A DNA stretch of 64,000 nucleotides from contig CM032804.1 in NCBI GenBank assembly GCA_019155185.1, positions 3,258,492 to 3,322,491 on the forward strand. The letters run 5' to 3'. The notes beneath the pieces are model-generated. The model made no database searches. It had not been told where the DNA came from and saw only the letters and a list, made by a program, of their open reading frames with translations. Below are positions 37,506 through 50,491 of the stretch, in pieces. Made by a program: the position numbers and the translations under genes. This DNA comes from Beaufortia kweichowensis (taxonomy: Eukaryota; Chordata; Actinopteri; Cypriniformes; Gastromyzontidae). Every line of letters starts with the position of its first letter. Within the stretch, counting starts at the first letter, position 1.

Positions 37506-38440
37506 AGAATAGAGGAAATAGGATGTTCAAAGTATTGATCTCTATTCTTGTTGATTTTATATCAGCTATGGATAAAAATCCCTACTTTCGATTAATTTAA
37601 CTTTAATAAAAATGGACATTAGCATTTGACACAAAAATCTACAAATTGTTATGAAAAATATTTTGTCTTCACTGTTTTTCTTCTCTTTGGCTTTGGGTTA
37701 GCTGATTGAACAGAATTTATTTTATTAAACAGATTTTAGAAATGTGATGGATGAAAAAACAGGCCTCTGTTTGTTATGTTTGACAATCTTTTGTGAATAA
37801 TAATTTAAACTTTTTGTCAAATGCGTTCTTCCTGTTGTTAAAGTGACTGTAATCTGTTGCCTTGTCTGTTCTTCCCTGCTGAAATGCTTTTGTAAAGTCA
37901 TTATTTATAATTTGACCCTTGGGCAATATAATTTGTCACATCCAAAATAATATAACAATTATTTGAACAAATCTCTTTAAATAAATCACAACAGTATCTT
38001 TTCTTGGCTTACTTATTTGGTCATTCCGATAAAAGACATAAAATTCTAATAAAGTACATCTTTATATCATTAAATTGAACCCTCCTGTTATGTGCTAAGT
38101 TTATCTATGCTTTTAATATGTGATATTAACCCCAAATACACTTTTATATAATAAATAACTCAAATCAAGTATGTTATTTGTTTTTATTTACTCACACTTT
38201 AGCTACCCAATATTTTAATAAAAATATAAGAACAAAACATACCAAATTTTTGTGGCATATGAATTCAACAATTTGACCCCAAACATACTAACAGTGCCAA
38301 AATTGCAACTATATGAAACGTTTGTTGCTTGTTGTATTTCACATAATAAGTTTTAATTATAGTAGGTAGTATTCACTGTATAATGTAAGGAGTACTTAAT
38401 ATCAAATTCCAAACAGCAAGTGACAAAAGATCGAAACTTG
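37506..38440. other. pcp2-xab2 intergenic region
   Basis: Strongly AT-rich, presumably holding the pcp2-like 3'UTR in its first few hundred bases. No recognisable gene or repeat family. Confidence 0.6.
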
Positions 38441-38748
38441 TTATGGCTCTGTATGGCCACCGTACCGTGCGGCGCACGGGCGCTTACGGAGCATTCTTCT
38501 CTCGCGGTACTTTGTGTGCTCATAGTCTTCTCTCGCGGGACTTCGATGTCATATACTTATCAGTCTGCGCAGCGCCTCATGAAGTCTCTAAGACGCAATG
38601 GGAGACGTCAGCCAATAGAAATCGACTACACTCAGAAGAGGCGGGGCTTCTATATTGTTCGTTAGCAGCACGTTTTGGGAAGTGTTTGTTTTGTAATTTG
38701 TATTAATTTTCTTAGATTATTGTACGGATATATCTGTGGCTGGGCAAG
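38441..38748 (+). promoter_or_regulatory. xab2: xab2 promoter, CpG-rich
   Basis: A sharp rise in CpG content just before the gene. It contains TCTCGCGG at 38499-38506 and TCTCGCGGGA at 38531-38540, each close to the TCTCGCGAGA element bound by BANP/ZBTB33-type factors. A CRE-like GACGTCA (38604-38610) abuts a CCAAT box (38612-38616). This fits a TATA-less housekeeping promoter. Open frames through it look accidental. Confidence 0.6.
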
Positions 38749-41700
38749 ATGCCAACAGTTAGCGGGAAAACAGACGTGATATTCGTATGTATTTGAGCTT
38801 TAATAAGACTTTTATGACATTAGCGTCAGTCTGGTATAAGCTAGCTGTAAATGCTAACTGAGAGTTTAAGATATCTATAGATAACAACATCATAAGATTA
38901 TTAAGAGAACATAATTTTAACATTTATGAGTAATTTACCTCTGAAACTGTGCTTTTTGTTTGGTTAAGATGAGCTAATACGTATAAAGCATTATATTATG
39001 CTATACATTACACGCATATACAGTACTAGTCAAAGGTTATGTTAAGTTGGATGTGTTAGCACAATTATTTTTTGTCTACAAAAGTAATTTCAAACAATAA
39101 AATATACTCCTTCAGATTAAAAGACTTTTAATATAATGAGAAACATTTTTGTTGCACCTTTTACACCTCTTTAAGGTTGCATGAACCTAAATCCACATAA
39201 CTACACAGTAAATTCATGTGTGTTTTCCAGGAAGATGATGATTTGCCTTATGAAGAAGAGATCCTCAGGAATCCATATTCAGTCAAGTGCTGGATGCGCT
39301 ACATTGAACACAAGCAGAATGCTCCAAAGCCTGTGCTCAATATGATCTATGAAAGAGCTTTAAAAGAACTGCCCGGCAGGTATATACATTCTCACTAACT
39401 CTTAGGAGTTGTTTACCCAAATATAGAATTTATTCACCACCATGTCATCCCACCTGTATATGACTTCCTTTCTTCAGCCGAACACAAACAATTAACGTTA
39501 AATGTTTTCATCTTATGCAATCCAGTCGAAGCTCATATCCATAACTTTGAATCTCATTGGTTCTTGCGTGTCTCATGGCTAGTTGTCATATGTGTGTTTT
39601 GCCATGGATACGTGACATTGATTTCTAAATAAGATCAAATTGTTTTGCTTTAGAAGATGTTTAATGACCCACTGAGGTCATTTGGGTTACTTTAATGATG
39701 GATGGATGGGCTTTTTGGAGCTTCAACAATTTAGATTTGAGAGCATTCTGTCATAAAATGAATTGTTTGTGTTTAGCTGAAGAAAGGAAGTCAAATATGT
39801 CTGGGTTGGCATGAAGGTGAGTAAATTGTGATAATAAAATTTCATATTTTAGTAAATTATTTTTTTAACTATGAAATGGCTGGATCTTCACTTTCTAATG
39901 AATGTTTTTCCGTTCTCCAGTTATAAGTTATGGTACAACTACCTAAGAGAGAGAAGGAAACAGGTGAAAAGCAAGTGTGTCACGGATCCAGCGTATGAAG
40001 AGGTGAACAACTGTCATGAGAGAGCTCTAGTGTTTATGCACAAGGTAAGATCGATTCCCCTATTGCAGCTTTACTGATTTGAATGTTATATAGTTTTTTA
40101 TTTTTTATTAATAACTCTTCTTCACTTTCTCCTTAGATGCCGAGGATATGGATTGATTACTGTCAGTTTGTGGTGTCTCAGTGTAAAATTACACGGAGCA
40201 GACGGACGTTTGATAGGGCGCTCAGAGCGCTGCCAGTTACCCAACATTGTCGCATCTGGCCCCTGTATCTTCGCTTTGCCCGTAACTTACCTCTGCCAGA
40301 AACAGCTATCCGTGTTTACCGACGTTACCTGAAGGTAATTACGATATCATGATGAAAGCCACAATTACACTCTTGTTTGATTGACACTTTTAAAAGAGAG
40401 AGAGAGTTAATCATTTTCTAAATGTGTCTTTGTACTGTGTTTAGTTATCTCCTGAGAATGCCGAAGAATACATTGATTACCTGCGTTCAGTCGGACGCCT
40501 GGATGAAGCTGCACTTCGGCTGGCGGCTGTTGTCAATGATGAAAACTTGGTTTCTAAAGAGGGGAAGTCTAACTATCAGGTCAGTAGGTTTGACAGTTTA
40601 GTCATGTGAAATGCATAGAATTTGTAGAAAAATGCTTAGTATCCATTATACAATGTGTCTTCATACGTGCGATGCACACAACTCCCATACCTCTTTGAAA
40701 ATAGGATCTAAACAATTTCAATTCTAATTGTATTGCAGCTCTGGCACGAGCTCTGCGACCTCATCTCGCAAAACCCAGACAAGGTGACGTCACTGAACGT
40801 GGGAGCCATTATTCGAGGAGGTCTCACACGCTTTACTGACCAGCTTGGCAAGCTCTGGTGTTCTCTGGCTGATTATTACATCCGCAGTGGCCACTTTGAG
40901 AAGGTAAACACAAGTAGAAGTACAACATCTTTTGCTTCTGCTGTCAGTACACAAACAGAATTAACATATCGTTATTTATTTGTATATCAAGGCTCGAGAT
41001 GTATATGAGGAAGCCATCCTAACTGTAGTCACGGCACGAGACTTTACCCAGGTGTTTGACAGCTATGCTCAGTTTGAGGAGAGCATGATCGCTGCCAAGA
41101 TGGAGACCACGTCTGAACTGGGACAGGATGAAGATGGTGAGTGTTTATTTGTGAAAATCTGATGCAGCAGATGAACGTTGATGTTGGTCTGACAGATCTT
41201 GGTCTCTCCCACGCAGATGATATTGACTTGGAGTTACGATTGGCACGATTCGAGCAGCTGATAACACGGCGACCGCTCTTGCTGAACAGCGTACTGCTCC
41301 GTCAGAATCCCCACAATGTTCACGAGTGGCAGAAGAGAGTTAAACTCTACGAGGGTCAACCGCGACAGGTCTAACACACTGCTACAATGACTAAATCAGC
41401 TGATGTCTCTCTACCATACTGATCTTGATGTTTATATGTTTTTTCCTGTAGATAATCAACACGTACACAGAGGCAGTGCAGACAGTAGATCCAATAAAGG
41501 CCACAGGAAAGCCTCACACACTTTGGGTTTCATTTGCAAAGTTCTATGAGGATAATGAACAACTGGATGATGTATGATGTCTTTCAAATCCACCTATATT
41601 TGTGAAAGCATTATTGTAGGCTGATGTACTGTTAAATAATTTCTTAATTTTTTACTTTTTACCTGAAGGCTCGGACCATCTTTGAGAAGGCCAACCAAGG

Positions 41701-44241
41701 TGAATTACAAACAGGTGGATGATCTTGCTGCAGTATGGTGCGAGTATGGAGAGATGGAGCTGAGACATGAAAACTATGATCAGGCTCTACGCATACTAAG
41801 GGTGAGAGACAAAGAAAATGCCACTATATTACCTACAACACATTAGTATTTCCAAAGGTGTTGTCTTTTTTGAAGAGTATAGGTTGAGGTCAGTGAGCAT
41901 TTGATGAGAGCTCTTCTGAAAAATAGCAACAGGATCTTCCAGACTTTGATACAAGTGTTTTGTTCACAGAAAGCAACAGCGATCCCAGCAAGAAAAGCAG
42001 AGTATTTTGATTCGTCAGAACCGGTGCAGAATCGAGTGTACAAATCACTTAAAGTCTGGTCCATGCTTGCAGATTTAGAGGAAAGTCTCGGTACATTCCA
42101 GGTATGTGATTGATATCTGTTTATCTGTTATGTTTTGCATTCAGAACTTGAGATGATGTGTGTTTTATGCACAAAGTTATGATTGATTCTTGGATGTTAA
42201 TGACACTGTTGCTTTTCTCAGTCAACAAAGGCAGTGTATGATCGCATCATTGACCTCAGGATCGCCACACCTCAGATCATCATCAACTATGCCATGTTCC
42301 TCGAGGAACACAACTACTTTGAGGAAAGCTTCAAGGTACATGGATGTACTACATCTGTGAATTGTAACATTTTGATGTTTTCGTTTTATTTTTTCTTGTG
42401 CTAAATGAATGATTCATGTTTTGCATTTGTTTTGTGATTGTAGGCATATGAGCGTGGCATTGCCCTCTTTAGGTGGCCCAATGTCCATGATATCTGGAAC
42501 ACTTATCTCACCAAGTTCATCGATCGATATGGAGGCAAGAAGCTGGAGAGAGCACGAGATCTGTTTGAGCAAGCGCTGGATAAGTGCCCTGCAAAATATG
42601 CCAAAAGTAAACTTCACATTACTGTATGCTTTTAAAATCAATAATTAATTTTAATATGAGTGGTGTATTAAACCTTTTTTTTAAGAAATTGGGCTAGCCC
42701 AACAACTAACCACACGTTTAAATAAAGTCTTTTACTTTACCGTAATGGTGTTTTGGCTCATATTATGATTTTATCTGTGTTGTTTAACAGCGATCTACCT
42801 GCTATATGCTAAACTGGAAGAGGAGTACGGTCTGGCACGACATGCCATGGCTGTGTATGAGAGAGCCACTGCGGCTGTAGAACCAGAGGAACAGCATCAA
42901 ATGTTCAACATCTACATCAAACGCGCAGCTGAGATTTATGGAGTCACGCACACAAGAGTAATCTATCAGAAAGCCATCGAGGTAAACCTTCCAGTCCTTT
43001 GGTTGTTCATAATATTTTGTTATAATGTGTTTATTTTGTTTATTAAGTTCCTTTCGTTCTGTTACAGGTTCTGCCAGATGAGAATGCCAGAGACATGTGC
43101 CTGCGCTTCGCTGATATGGAGAGCAAACTTGGGGAGATTGACCGAGCAAGAGCCATCTATTCTTACTGCTCTCAGATCTGTGATCCAAGGGTAACGCATT
43201 ACATCCTATCCCAAGCATGACTTGTAGCCGTGCTAATGCTTCTGAATTTTTGACAAACATGTATTCTGTCCCAATCAGGTGACTGCCCTTTTCTGGCAAT
43301 CCTGGAAGGAGTTTGAGATCCGCCACGGGAATGAAGACACAATCCGTGAGATGCTGCGGATTAAACGCAGTGTGCAGGCCACATATAACACACAGGTCAA
43401 CTTCATGTCCTCTCAGATGCTAAAGGCCACAACCAATGCCACTGGAACAGGTAACATTTATTTAACATTTTTTATGAAATGAAATACATGTTCCTGGTTT
43501 AATGTGCAAGATAACAGTATCTTTGTCTTAATTCTATTAATGCTAATAATTAGTAAATGGTGTCTGGTATTTTCTATAATAAAAATCTATATTTGCATAT
43601 AAAGTTTTCTCAGAAAGAATGTGGGTGTTGAAATAGGCCTAGAATTGAAATGTTTTTTAATACCACGTGTGTTGTAGTGTCAGATCTTGCTCCAGGACAG
43701 AGCGGAGTGGATGACATGAAGCTGTTGGAGCAGAAGGCTCAGCAGCTAGCTGCAGAGGCTGAGAAAGACAAACCCAAACCTAAAGACAAGATCCTATTCG
43801 TCAGGTACTTCACCCTGGTTTAAGGCGGGTCAACAAATCAGTCAAAGCATGCCCTAGTTGTTCATAAAGCCAGAATCAAAGGGTTATTTGAAATATTCCA
43901 CCCTTTTTATGTGGCTTTAAGAAAATGACGTTTTTGTTGTACTATTTTCCTAAACATCTTTTTGTCCTTTGTTTGGTTTGTACAAGGAGTGACACCTCTC
44001 GCAGTGAGCTCGCCGAACTGGCCAAACAAGCTAATCCAGATGAGATTGACATTGATGATGAAGATGAGGATGCAGAGGATGGAGAACCAGATGGTTAGTT
44101 TTTGAAAACTTTGTTGATGTTGTATTGAGCGATCTGATTGAGGACAGTGGGCTGATTATCTGAGTTTGTGTCATTGCAGAGATCCAGCTAGAGCAAAAGT
44201 CTGTTCCCACCGCTGTTTTTGGAGGACTAAAGGAGGACTGA
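38749..44241 (+). CDS. xab2: XPA-binding protein 2 / SYF1 (19 exons), one frameshift
   Basis: HAT-repeat scaffold of the spliceosomal intron-binding complex with Aquarius; also acts in transcription-coupled repair with XPA, CSA and CSB. Exons: 38749-38784, 39231-39379, 39921-40044, 40137-40334, 40445-40579, 40739-40903, 40992-41136, 41217-41368, 41452-41571, 41669-41801, 41970-42101, 42222-42335, 42444-42606, 42791-42981, 43068-43190, 43279-43450, 43678-43804, 43987-44093, 44180-44241. Expected product 848 residues; human XAB2 has 855. Successive half-TPR repeats show the W..Y...E and P..W..Y patterns (for example SVKCWMRYIEHKQNAPKPVL and PRIWIDYCQFV). The acidic C-terminus ends TAVFGGLKED. 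Exon 10 is 133 nt between phase-0 junctions. An extra A near 41693 shifts the frame and gives a stop after about 425 codons in the literal reading. Everything else is intact, with AATAAA at 44690-44695. Confidence 0.94.
39404..39852. mobile_element. Palindromic MITE in xab2 intron 2
   Basis: The left arm reads GTTTACCCAAATATAGAATT, then CACCATGTCATCCCACC and TATGACTTCCTTTCTTCAGC. The right arm repeats this inverted as GCTGAAGAAAGGAAGTCA, then GGTGAGTAAATTGTGATAAT. Arms are about 75 bases, the interior is non-coding, and it fills most of intron 39380-39920. The family is abundant in cyprinids; superfamily unassigned. Confidence 0.85.
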
Positions 44242-45440
44242 AACAGTCACTGAACTTGACAGTTTTACAGATTTAATAACCATGAAGCAGTGACAGGAGA
44301 ACGGCAACCTGCACATCAGTTATTTGAATTAAATGTACATGTTTGATGTTGAAAGACATTGTTATACAGAACCAGCTCAGACCACTGGGTGGCACTGTTA
44401 TCAACATTCATATGCTTTCATTTCTCTGATATGACATTAAGTAGATAAAAGATTAAAACTGTGATATTTTCTAGATTAAAAAGGCAATGACCATAACATT
44501 TTTTTGTTATCAGATTGTGACATTGTAATGTCTCTAAAGGCACTGCCCATAATTGCAAGGACACTTGGGTGGAACTGAAAAAGTGAGAGTTGTAATGACA
44601 CAGTTCAGACTTTTGTTTGTGCACACATCTAAAACTGTGGTTTCAAGAATCTGCCAGTAAAAACAAAGCACATTTGGTCAATAAATACTGTAAACATTTC
44701 CTTGTACGTAATCGTGAAAGTGTCTTCCATATATAAAAGATAAAGTGTTAGAGACTGTTTTGGGTATAAACATAAGAAAAATGTAACTATTAAGGAAATG
44801 TTTGTTTACTGTACAGTTTGAATGTTGGCTTATCCACTACAAAGCAAACTGGGAAACCAAAGAATGAAGAAAAACAAATGCCCTGCTCCTTTATAATTAG
44901 ATTAAAATAGTTCTGTAAGTTAATCTTCTTAGTTACAGCAGTGGTCCCTTAAACCCAAGTGTGACTTGGGTTTTCTGTGAACTTGGTTCTCTGTAAGCTT
45001 GTGTCTAACTGTGCCCTAAACCTCATGAGAGAAATATTCTGCATTAAAACATGCATTGTTTTTATTATTAACAGGATTTGATACAATTACTGTGCAGTAA
45101 AAGTTTGACATCATTTGCTCTACATACTTAATATATTGTTCAAGGCAATGTGTCATTTTTAAAAACAGCCACAATAACATGCTCATGAGTCAAAATTATA
45201 TTTTAACATTAAAAGAAAATAGGTTAATTATCTGTCAATCTCATACAATACAAAAGAATACATAGAAAACATGAAATTTCATTATAAAAAATGTACATCT
45301 GACACAACGCACCGTTTAGCATTGTAATTCATGCCAAATAATTGCATTATGTTCGTTCATAATGACTAATATTTTCATGTAGCACCTCCTGGGCAAGTTT
45401 TACCTGTCCTGCACCTGTTTCAACAGCGCCTCCCTACCTG
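44242..45440. other. xab2 3'UTR and xab2-camsap3 intergenic region
   Basis: The 3'UTR probably ends near AATAAA at 44690-44695. Beyond it, AT-rich sequence holds a perfect 9-bp-arm hairpin at 44952-44972 (AACCCAAGT-GTG-ACTTGGGTT). No coding signal. Confidence 0.6.
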
Positions 45441-45881
45441 CTGCTCCCGTTCACATGCGTAGCCCCGCCCCCGTCCACCCGTGTCTCAAACGCCGCGAGC
45501 TGATTGGACGCACGATGGGTGATTGACAGGCGTATGGAGTACCTGGAAATCAGTAGCTTACAGAGCGTATCAGCCAGTGCGATGTGGACTCTGAAACAGG
45601 GTCAAAAATAGTAAAACATCCCGGGAATATCGCTGAATCTGTCGCTCCGATTGAGATACAAAAGACCCGTATATATCGGACAATTGTACAGGATATCTGA
45701 AAAGAAGATCTACAAGGGAATAATTTGTGTGTGACTTTAATTTTCGCCGGAACGCTAGCCGATATACTGGCCTTTCACAGTCCTAATGCTGCGGTCGCGT
45801 GAAAGGAAAAGGATGAATGTTTGATTGTGTTTTATCCCGTCATTCCTCTCGTTTTCCCGGCCTGACTGTTTTGGACCTGCT
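45441..45881 (+). promoter_or_regulatory. camsap3: camsap3 promoter and 5'UTR
   Basis: A GC- and CpG-rich block with an Sp1-type CCCCGCCCCC (about 45464-45473) and an inverted CCAAT box (ATTGG, about 45503). It is followed by a presumed 5'UTR up to the ATG at 45882. Transcription start not determined. Confidence 0.55.
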
Positions 45882-48800
45882 ATGGTGGACTCGACTGCAA
45901 TGAGGAAGACTTTTGTGGTTCCGGACATCAAGCCGTTGGATCAGTATGATGTGACCCGAGCCAGGATCTGCGCCAGTGTCGGGTGGCTGCTGGCTAAATC
46001 ATACGGCAATGCAGGTATATAGCGGGGGTGTCTCAAAACCTGCTCAGATGACTACCTAGACAGCATTTCTGGGTGCGTTTCTGAGTCAGCTGAATATTTA
46101 GGGGGATCATCGTAGACTGTGGTGCCCCATAAATGCGCAAAATAGACGCAAGCGATACCCACAGATGCGGTGTAGGTGGGCAGTTCCTGAGGGTTTGAGA
46201 CGCATCTTATTTCCTTCTCAGATCATGTGCTGTTTCTCTGTGTGTGTTTTAGTGCAAAATATGTTCATTGTTCAGTGACTGCGGAGGAAAGCATGTGTGA
46301 AGGTGAACAGTGTGTAAACTCAGCGTTTTTCACCACACAAAGACCATATAAGAGAGGGATCGAGGGACATTTTAAACTAAAAACGTCTTGCTCTATATGT
46401 AGCTATAGCTCGAAATATCGAACACTAGTCATTAGGTAACTACATCATTCATGATACTTTCATTTCAAAGCGTTAAATTATGACAGAATTAATAAATAAC
46501 ACATATTTGTACACCATTAGAGACCTGACAGATGGTACCGAAAGCCTACATAAAACAAATTAGAAATTATTTCCAAAATATAAATTAAAATAAAATATTG
46601 TTCTCTTAATGGGACAGTCTAAACATGTCTCTGCTGGCCCATATAAGAGCTTAATAGCACGTTTAATCCATAATGTAGACACATTATTGTCTGGGAATTA
46701 TGATGATGTATGAAGAGACTTGGTTTCGACCTGAAAATAAACATATATGTATGTAAACATGTATGTATATGTGATATAAAGCATGAGAGCGCGTGTCAGT
46801 GACGTGTGCACACACCCACTATCTCCAGTGCTATTGTTAAAACACCCACTTACATGTTGATGGAGGTCTTGGTTTCTGACACAGAAGACGGTTAATAATT
46901 ATATTAAAATGCTGGGGATGTTTAATGATATAATTTGGAAAGAAAATAATAATGTTGTTTTACTTGGACAGTTGCCATGATTTGTCAAATTATAACAGCA
47001 GTGTCCTACACCTAACCTTAAACAACATTTTACTAACAACATTTTACTTTTATTTTTATGACCAAATAATAATTTAAAGACTACATGAATGAATTCTAGT
47101 TTCAGAAATTGACAAATCACTTGTAGCATCAGCAAGTTTGGACATTTCAAATAGTTTCTCTTTGCTGTAATACAGATTGAATATATTGATGACTCATGGT
47201 GCACTCGCTCAATTTGTCCAATAAAATGTCTTGAGAATAATAATGTCCCGCCCTCCATTATGAATAGCACATATAGTAAGTAGCTGTGATCTGCAAAAAA
47301 CTGTTTTTGAGACTTACATCATCAACTTTTAGAGTCAAATTTTTGCTTTTCTCATAGTCAGCAGTGTCTGATCTGTGTGTGTGTAGAACTGTTGTCGTGT
47401 AGTCGTCAAGTCATATTTGTGTGAATTTAAGATTTTTTCCTTTGGATGCATTAGACAGCGCAATGAGATGTTTGTGCGTGCTTGGATTGTTTGTAAAAGA
47501 CCTTTTGTGTTCACCTAATGAGGCACTGTTAATTCAGATTGTAGGTCTGCATTCCTGTACATGCTGTAGCTTTTCCAGTGTTTTCAAAGTTAGCATTAAA
47601 CACGAGCACAGTTATTAAACCTAAATTATAGAAACTCTATGATAATTAAAGATGTTTTGTATCTGCATGTTGTGACAGAGGGATGTAAGAGTCAGTCTCT
47701 GGTGTATAATTTTTAACTACAAAAAAGTTGAAAATGCAATGTCTTGAGTTCTAGGAATTATCATAAATTTATATTTTCATTTATAAAACACAAATTTAAA
47801 GGTGTTGTAAAAAAGACATTCACTTTTTCATGTTGTTGTGATTAGATTTTTGAACATTATCATAAATATAGTTTCGGTGACTGTGACCAAAGAGTCTTCT
47901 GTTATTACTGTTCAGTTATTCTGCCCATCCCTAAATATAAACACCTTCAACTTCACGGACACGTTTTCCCACAGAACTTTCTCTTTTTTTTCTCTTTTTC
48001 ACGTAAACAGTTTGGACCTGCCCTGGGCGTGAGAAACAGACATTTGTTTAATTCCGCAGTTGATGTGTAATTAAGATCTAAACTCCAATAAGTAGCACCT
48101 CTGTGTTTGTATTCACTCCCTGCATTAATAGCAGACCTGCTCGACCACACCCTCCGGTCAAAGTCACACAGCCCAGCCGGAGAGATATCAAACCAGATTA
48201 AAGTGGCCTGGCCGGAGAGCTTTGACAGTGATGCCTGTATATCAGCATTCTGTGTGTGTGTGTCTTAGGGCTGCACTTGTGTTCTTGCTTTATGACATCA
48301 TCACAGTCTGATCTGAGTGCCCAAATGTAATATTCATGTTCACATCACAGCCCTGGTTGTGCGCTTTGCCCCCACGGTGAACCCGTGACATCAAGACATG
48401 CTGTGCTGCTAATTGCTACCTGTATTATAAGCAGCGATCTCTTTTTTTGTGTGGGCTTTTGTATTTTTGCTCGTGAGCCACACGTTAATTTCGGATGGCT
48501 CTATAAAGCTCTATCCTTGGAGCTCTGTCCTAGTTAAAAGAGGTTTGAGTTCAAGAACCGCCTGAACACACATGATTAAATAATTAGCTGTGCCTGCTAA
48601 GGCAAGAATTGCTGCTGCTATTACTCATAATTGAGGTTAGGGATTTTTCTAAAGCTCTAACCATGAGTCCTGGTGCATACCTTGTCTGCAGACGGGAGTG
48701 ACACTCAAATCCTGTGGATTGTTCAGGAGAGGTGTGTTACTTCTTTTCGGATTTATGATGAAATGGGCGAGAAAATATATGCAGATATATATTGCATCTT

Positions 48801-50445
48801 AAGCATAGACTTTATTTTGCTGAATGAATAAATGTAAATGTGAATAAATGTAATATCGAAATCATTTGAGGTCAGTATTTGTCATCCAGAACACCCCAAG
48901 GCTTATTAAAAACCACATAGATATGCGTTTAGTAACCACCCACAATATTTTGGCAACCGAAAAGGCAGCACGCTATTAACCACCCAAACATCCCAGCATC
49001 ATGGCAACATGTTTTACACGGGCAAACACTCATATTTTACAAGCACTTTTATCAGAAAATGTACACATACTTTGTGTATCGTAAACCACATCTTAATTCT
49101 GGATGATCTCTACTCTGTAAAGTTAAATCCTTGAAGTTCTGGCCTATAGTTTTAAGAGCTTTGAATTAATTTGCAGCCTGAAAATACTTTGTAGACATCA
49201 AGCAAGGGTACTCAAAACATTAACGCTGGCAGAACGTTTTACGAACGTCAGCAAAAAAACAAAAATGACTCTAATCATATCTTCAACGCTCAGAACTCAA
49301 ACTTCATACACAAATGCCAGAATTCCTCTTCTTATCTCTTTCTGCACTGTTATTGACAACCATAATTTTACTGATAAAACACTGCTTATCCACGGATGTT
49401 TAAGGACAGCCTGTGCTCTTATGACGTGATGGTCCTGAGAGACTGCATTAGTCATGCTCAAATCATCCATGTGACACCGCGATGACTCAACAGGTGAGCC
49501 ATCGATAAATGGCTAGAGCTTTTGCTTGTTTTTATTGTGTTTGGATAATTACTTTTCCTCTGAATACGCCCTTAAACCTCCTGGAATGAAGAAAGGATTA
49601 GTATGTGTTTCTGGTGTTTTCCTCTAGGATCAGTCTATAAGAGCCTCTCAAGTTTACTTTAAAATCTGCATATTCAGCTGCATTAGGGTGCATTCTGTGT
49701 GCGTGTCTGCATACAGGTGTCGCTGGTCAGAACACAAGCACAGACTTTAAAACCAGTGTTTTGAGTTTAAAGGATTTGGGTAAAAATAAGCCTTTTGTGC
49801 AAAAACATTAGCTTGAAAGAAACTTATTTGGTTATTTGGTAAAGAGATTACGCACAGGAAAATAAAGCAATCCGTTTATGATCATTATTAAAGTTTTTTT
49901 AAAGTCATTTTTTGTGTGGTTTAAAACATCGCTAATAACCTATTTCTAATTTGTTTGTTTGTTTGTCTCAATATAAAAGTTTATTATGCAAGACTGTCTC
50001 AGTCTAGATTATCCTCCTGTCAAATGTAAAGAATGTTGATCCTGCATTAAAGATTTCTAAAGGAAAAGCATAGTGTATGTGTTCACCTTTTGTTTTAGTT
50101 ATGTAAAGTTTTGTACTTTAGTACAAAACAGCAAAAGGAAATATTATAAAAAATTATTTTTCAGATAACAGTTTTTATCTGTTATTGTTTGGTCATAAAC
50201 ACTGTCTATTGGCCAGAAGTTAACAAGTTCAAAGGGCCAAACAAATAAAGCAACGTTTTGAAAATGAAACAATGTTTATGCTTAGAAGTCAACATATGTC
50301 AGATTTTAATACTGAGAAAATGACACACAGCAGTTTTAACGCAGTGCATGTAAATTGTGCTTAATGCATTACATGAAAGCATCTATTTCTAATTTCTTTA
50401 ATTTTATCTAAGACATACTGTAACTGTTTTAGTAATGCATTTTTG

Positions 50446-50491
<46 letters not shown>

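Noticed and set aside
42802..43326. 174-codon open frame on the minus strand
   Set aside because: Lies exactly opposite xab2 exons 14-16, whose plus-strand frames, phases and protein match are clear. It is a shadow.
44379..44400. CTCF-like CCACTGGGTGGCA in the xab2 3'UTR
   Set aside because: Weak match with mismatches in the core and no supporting context.
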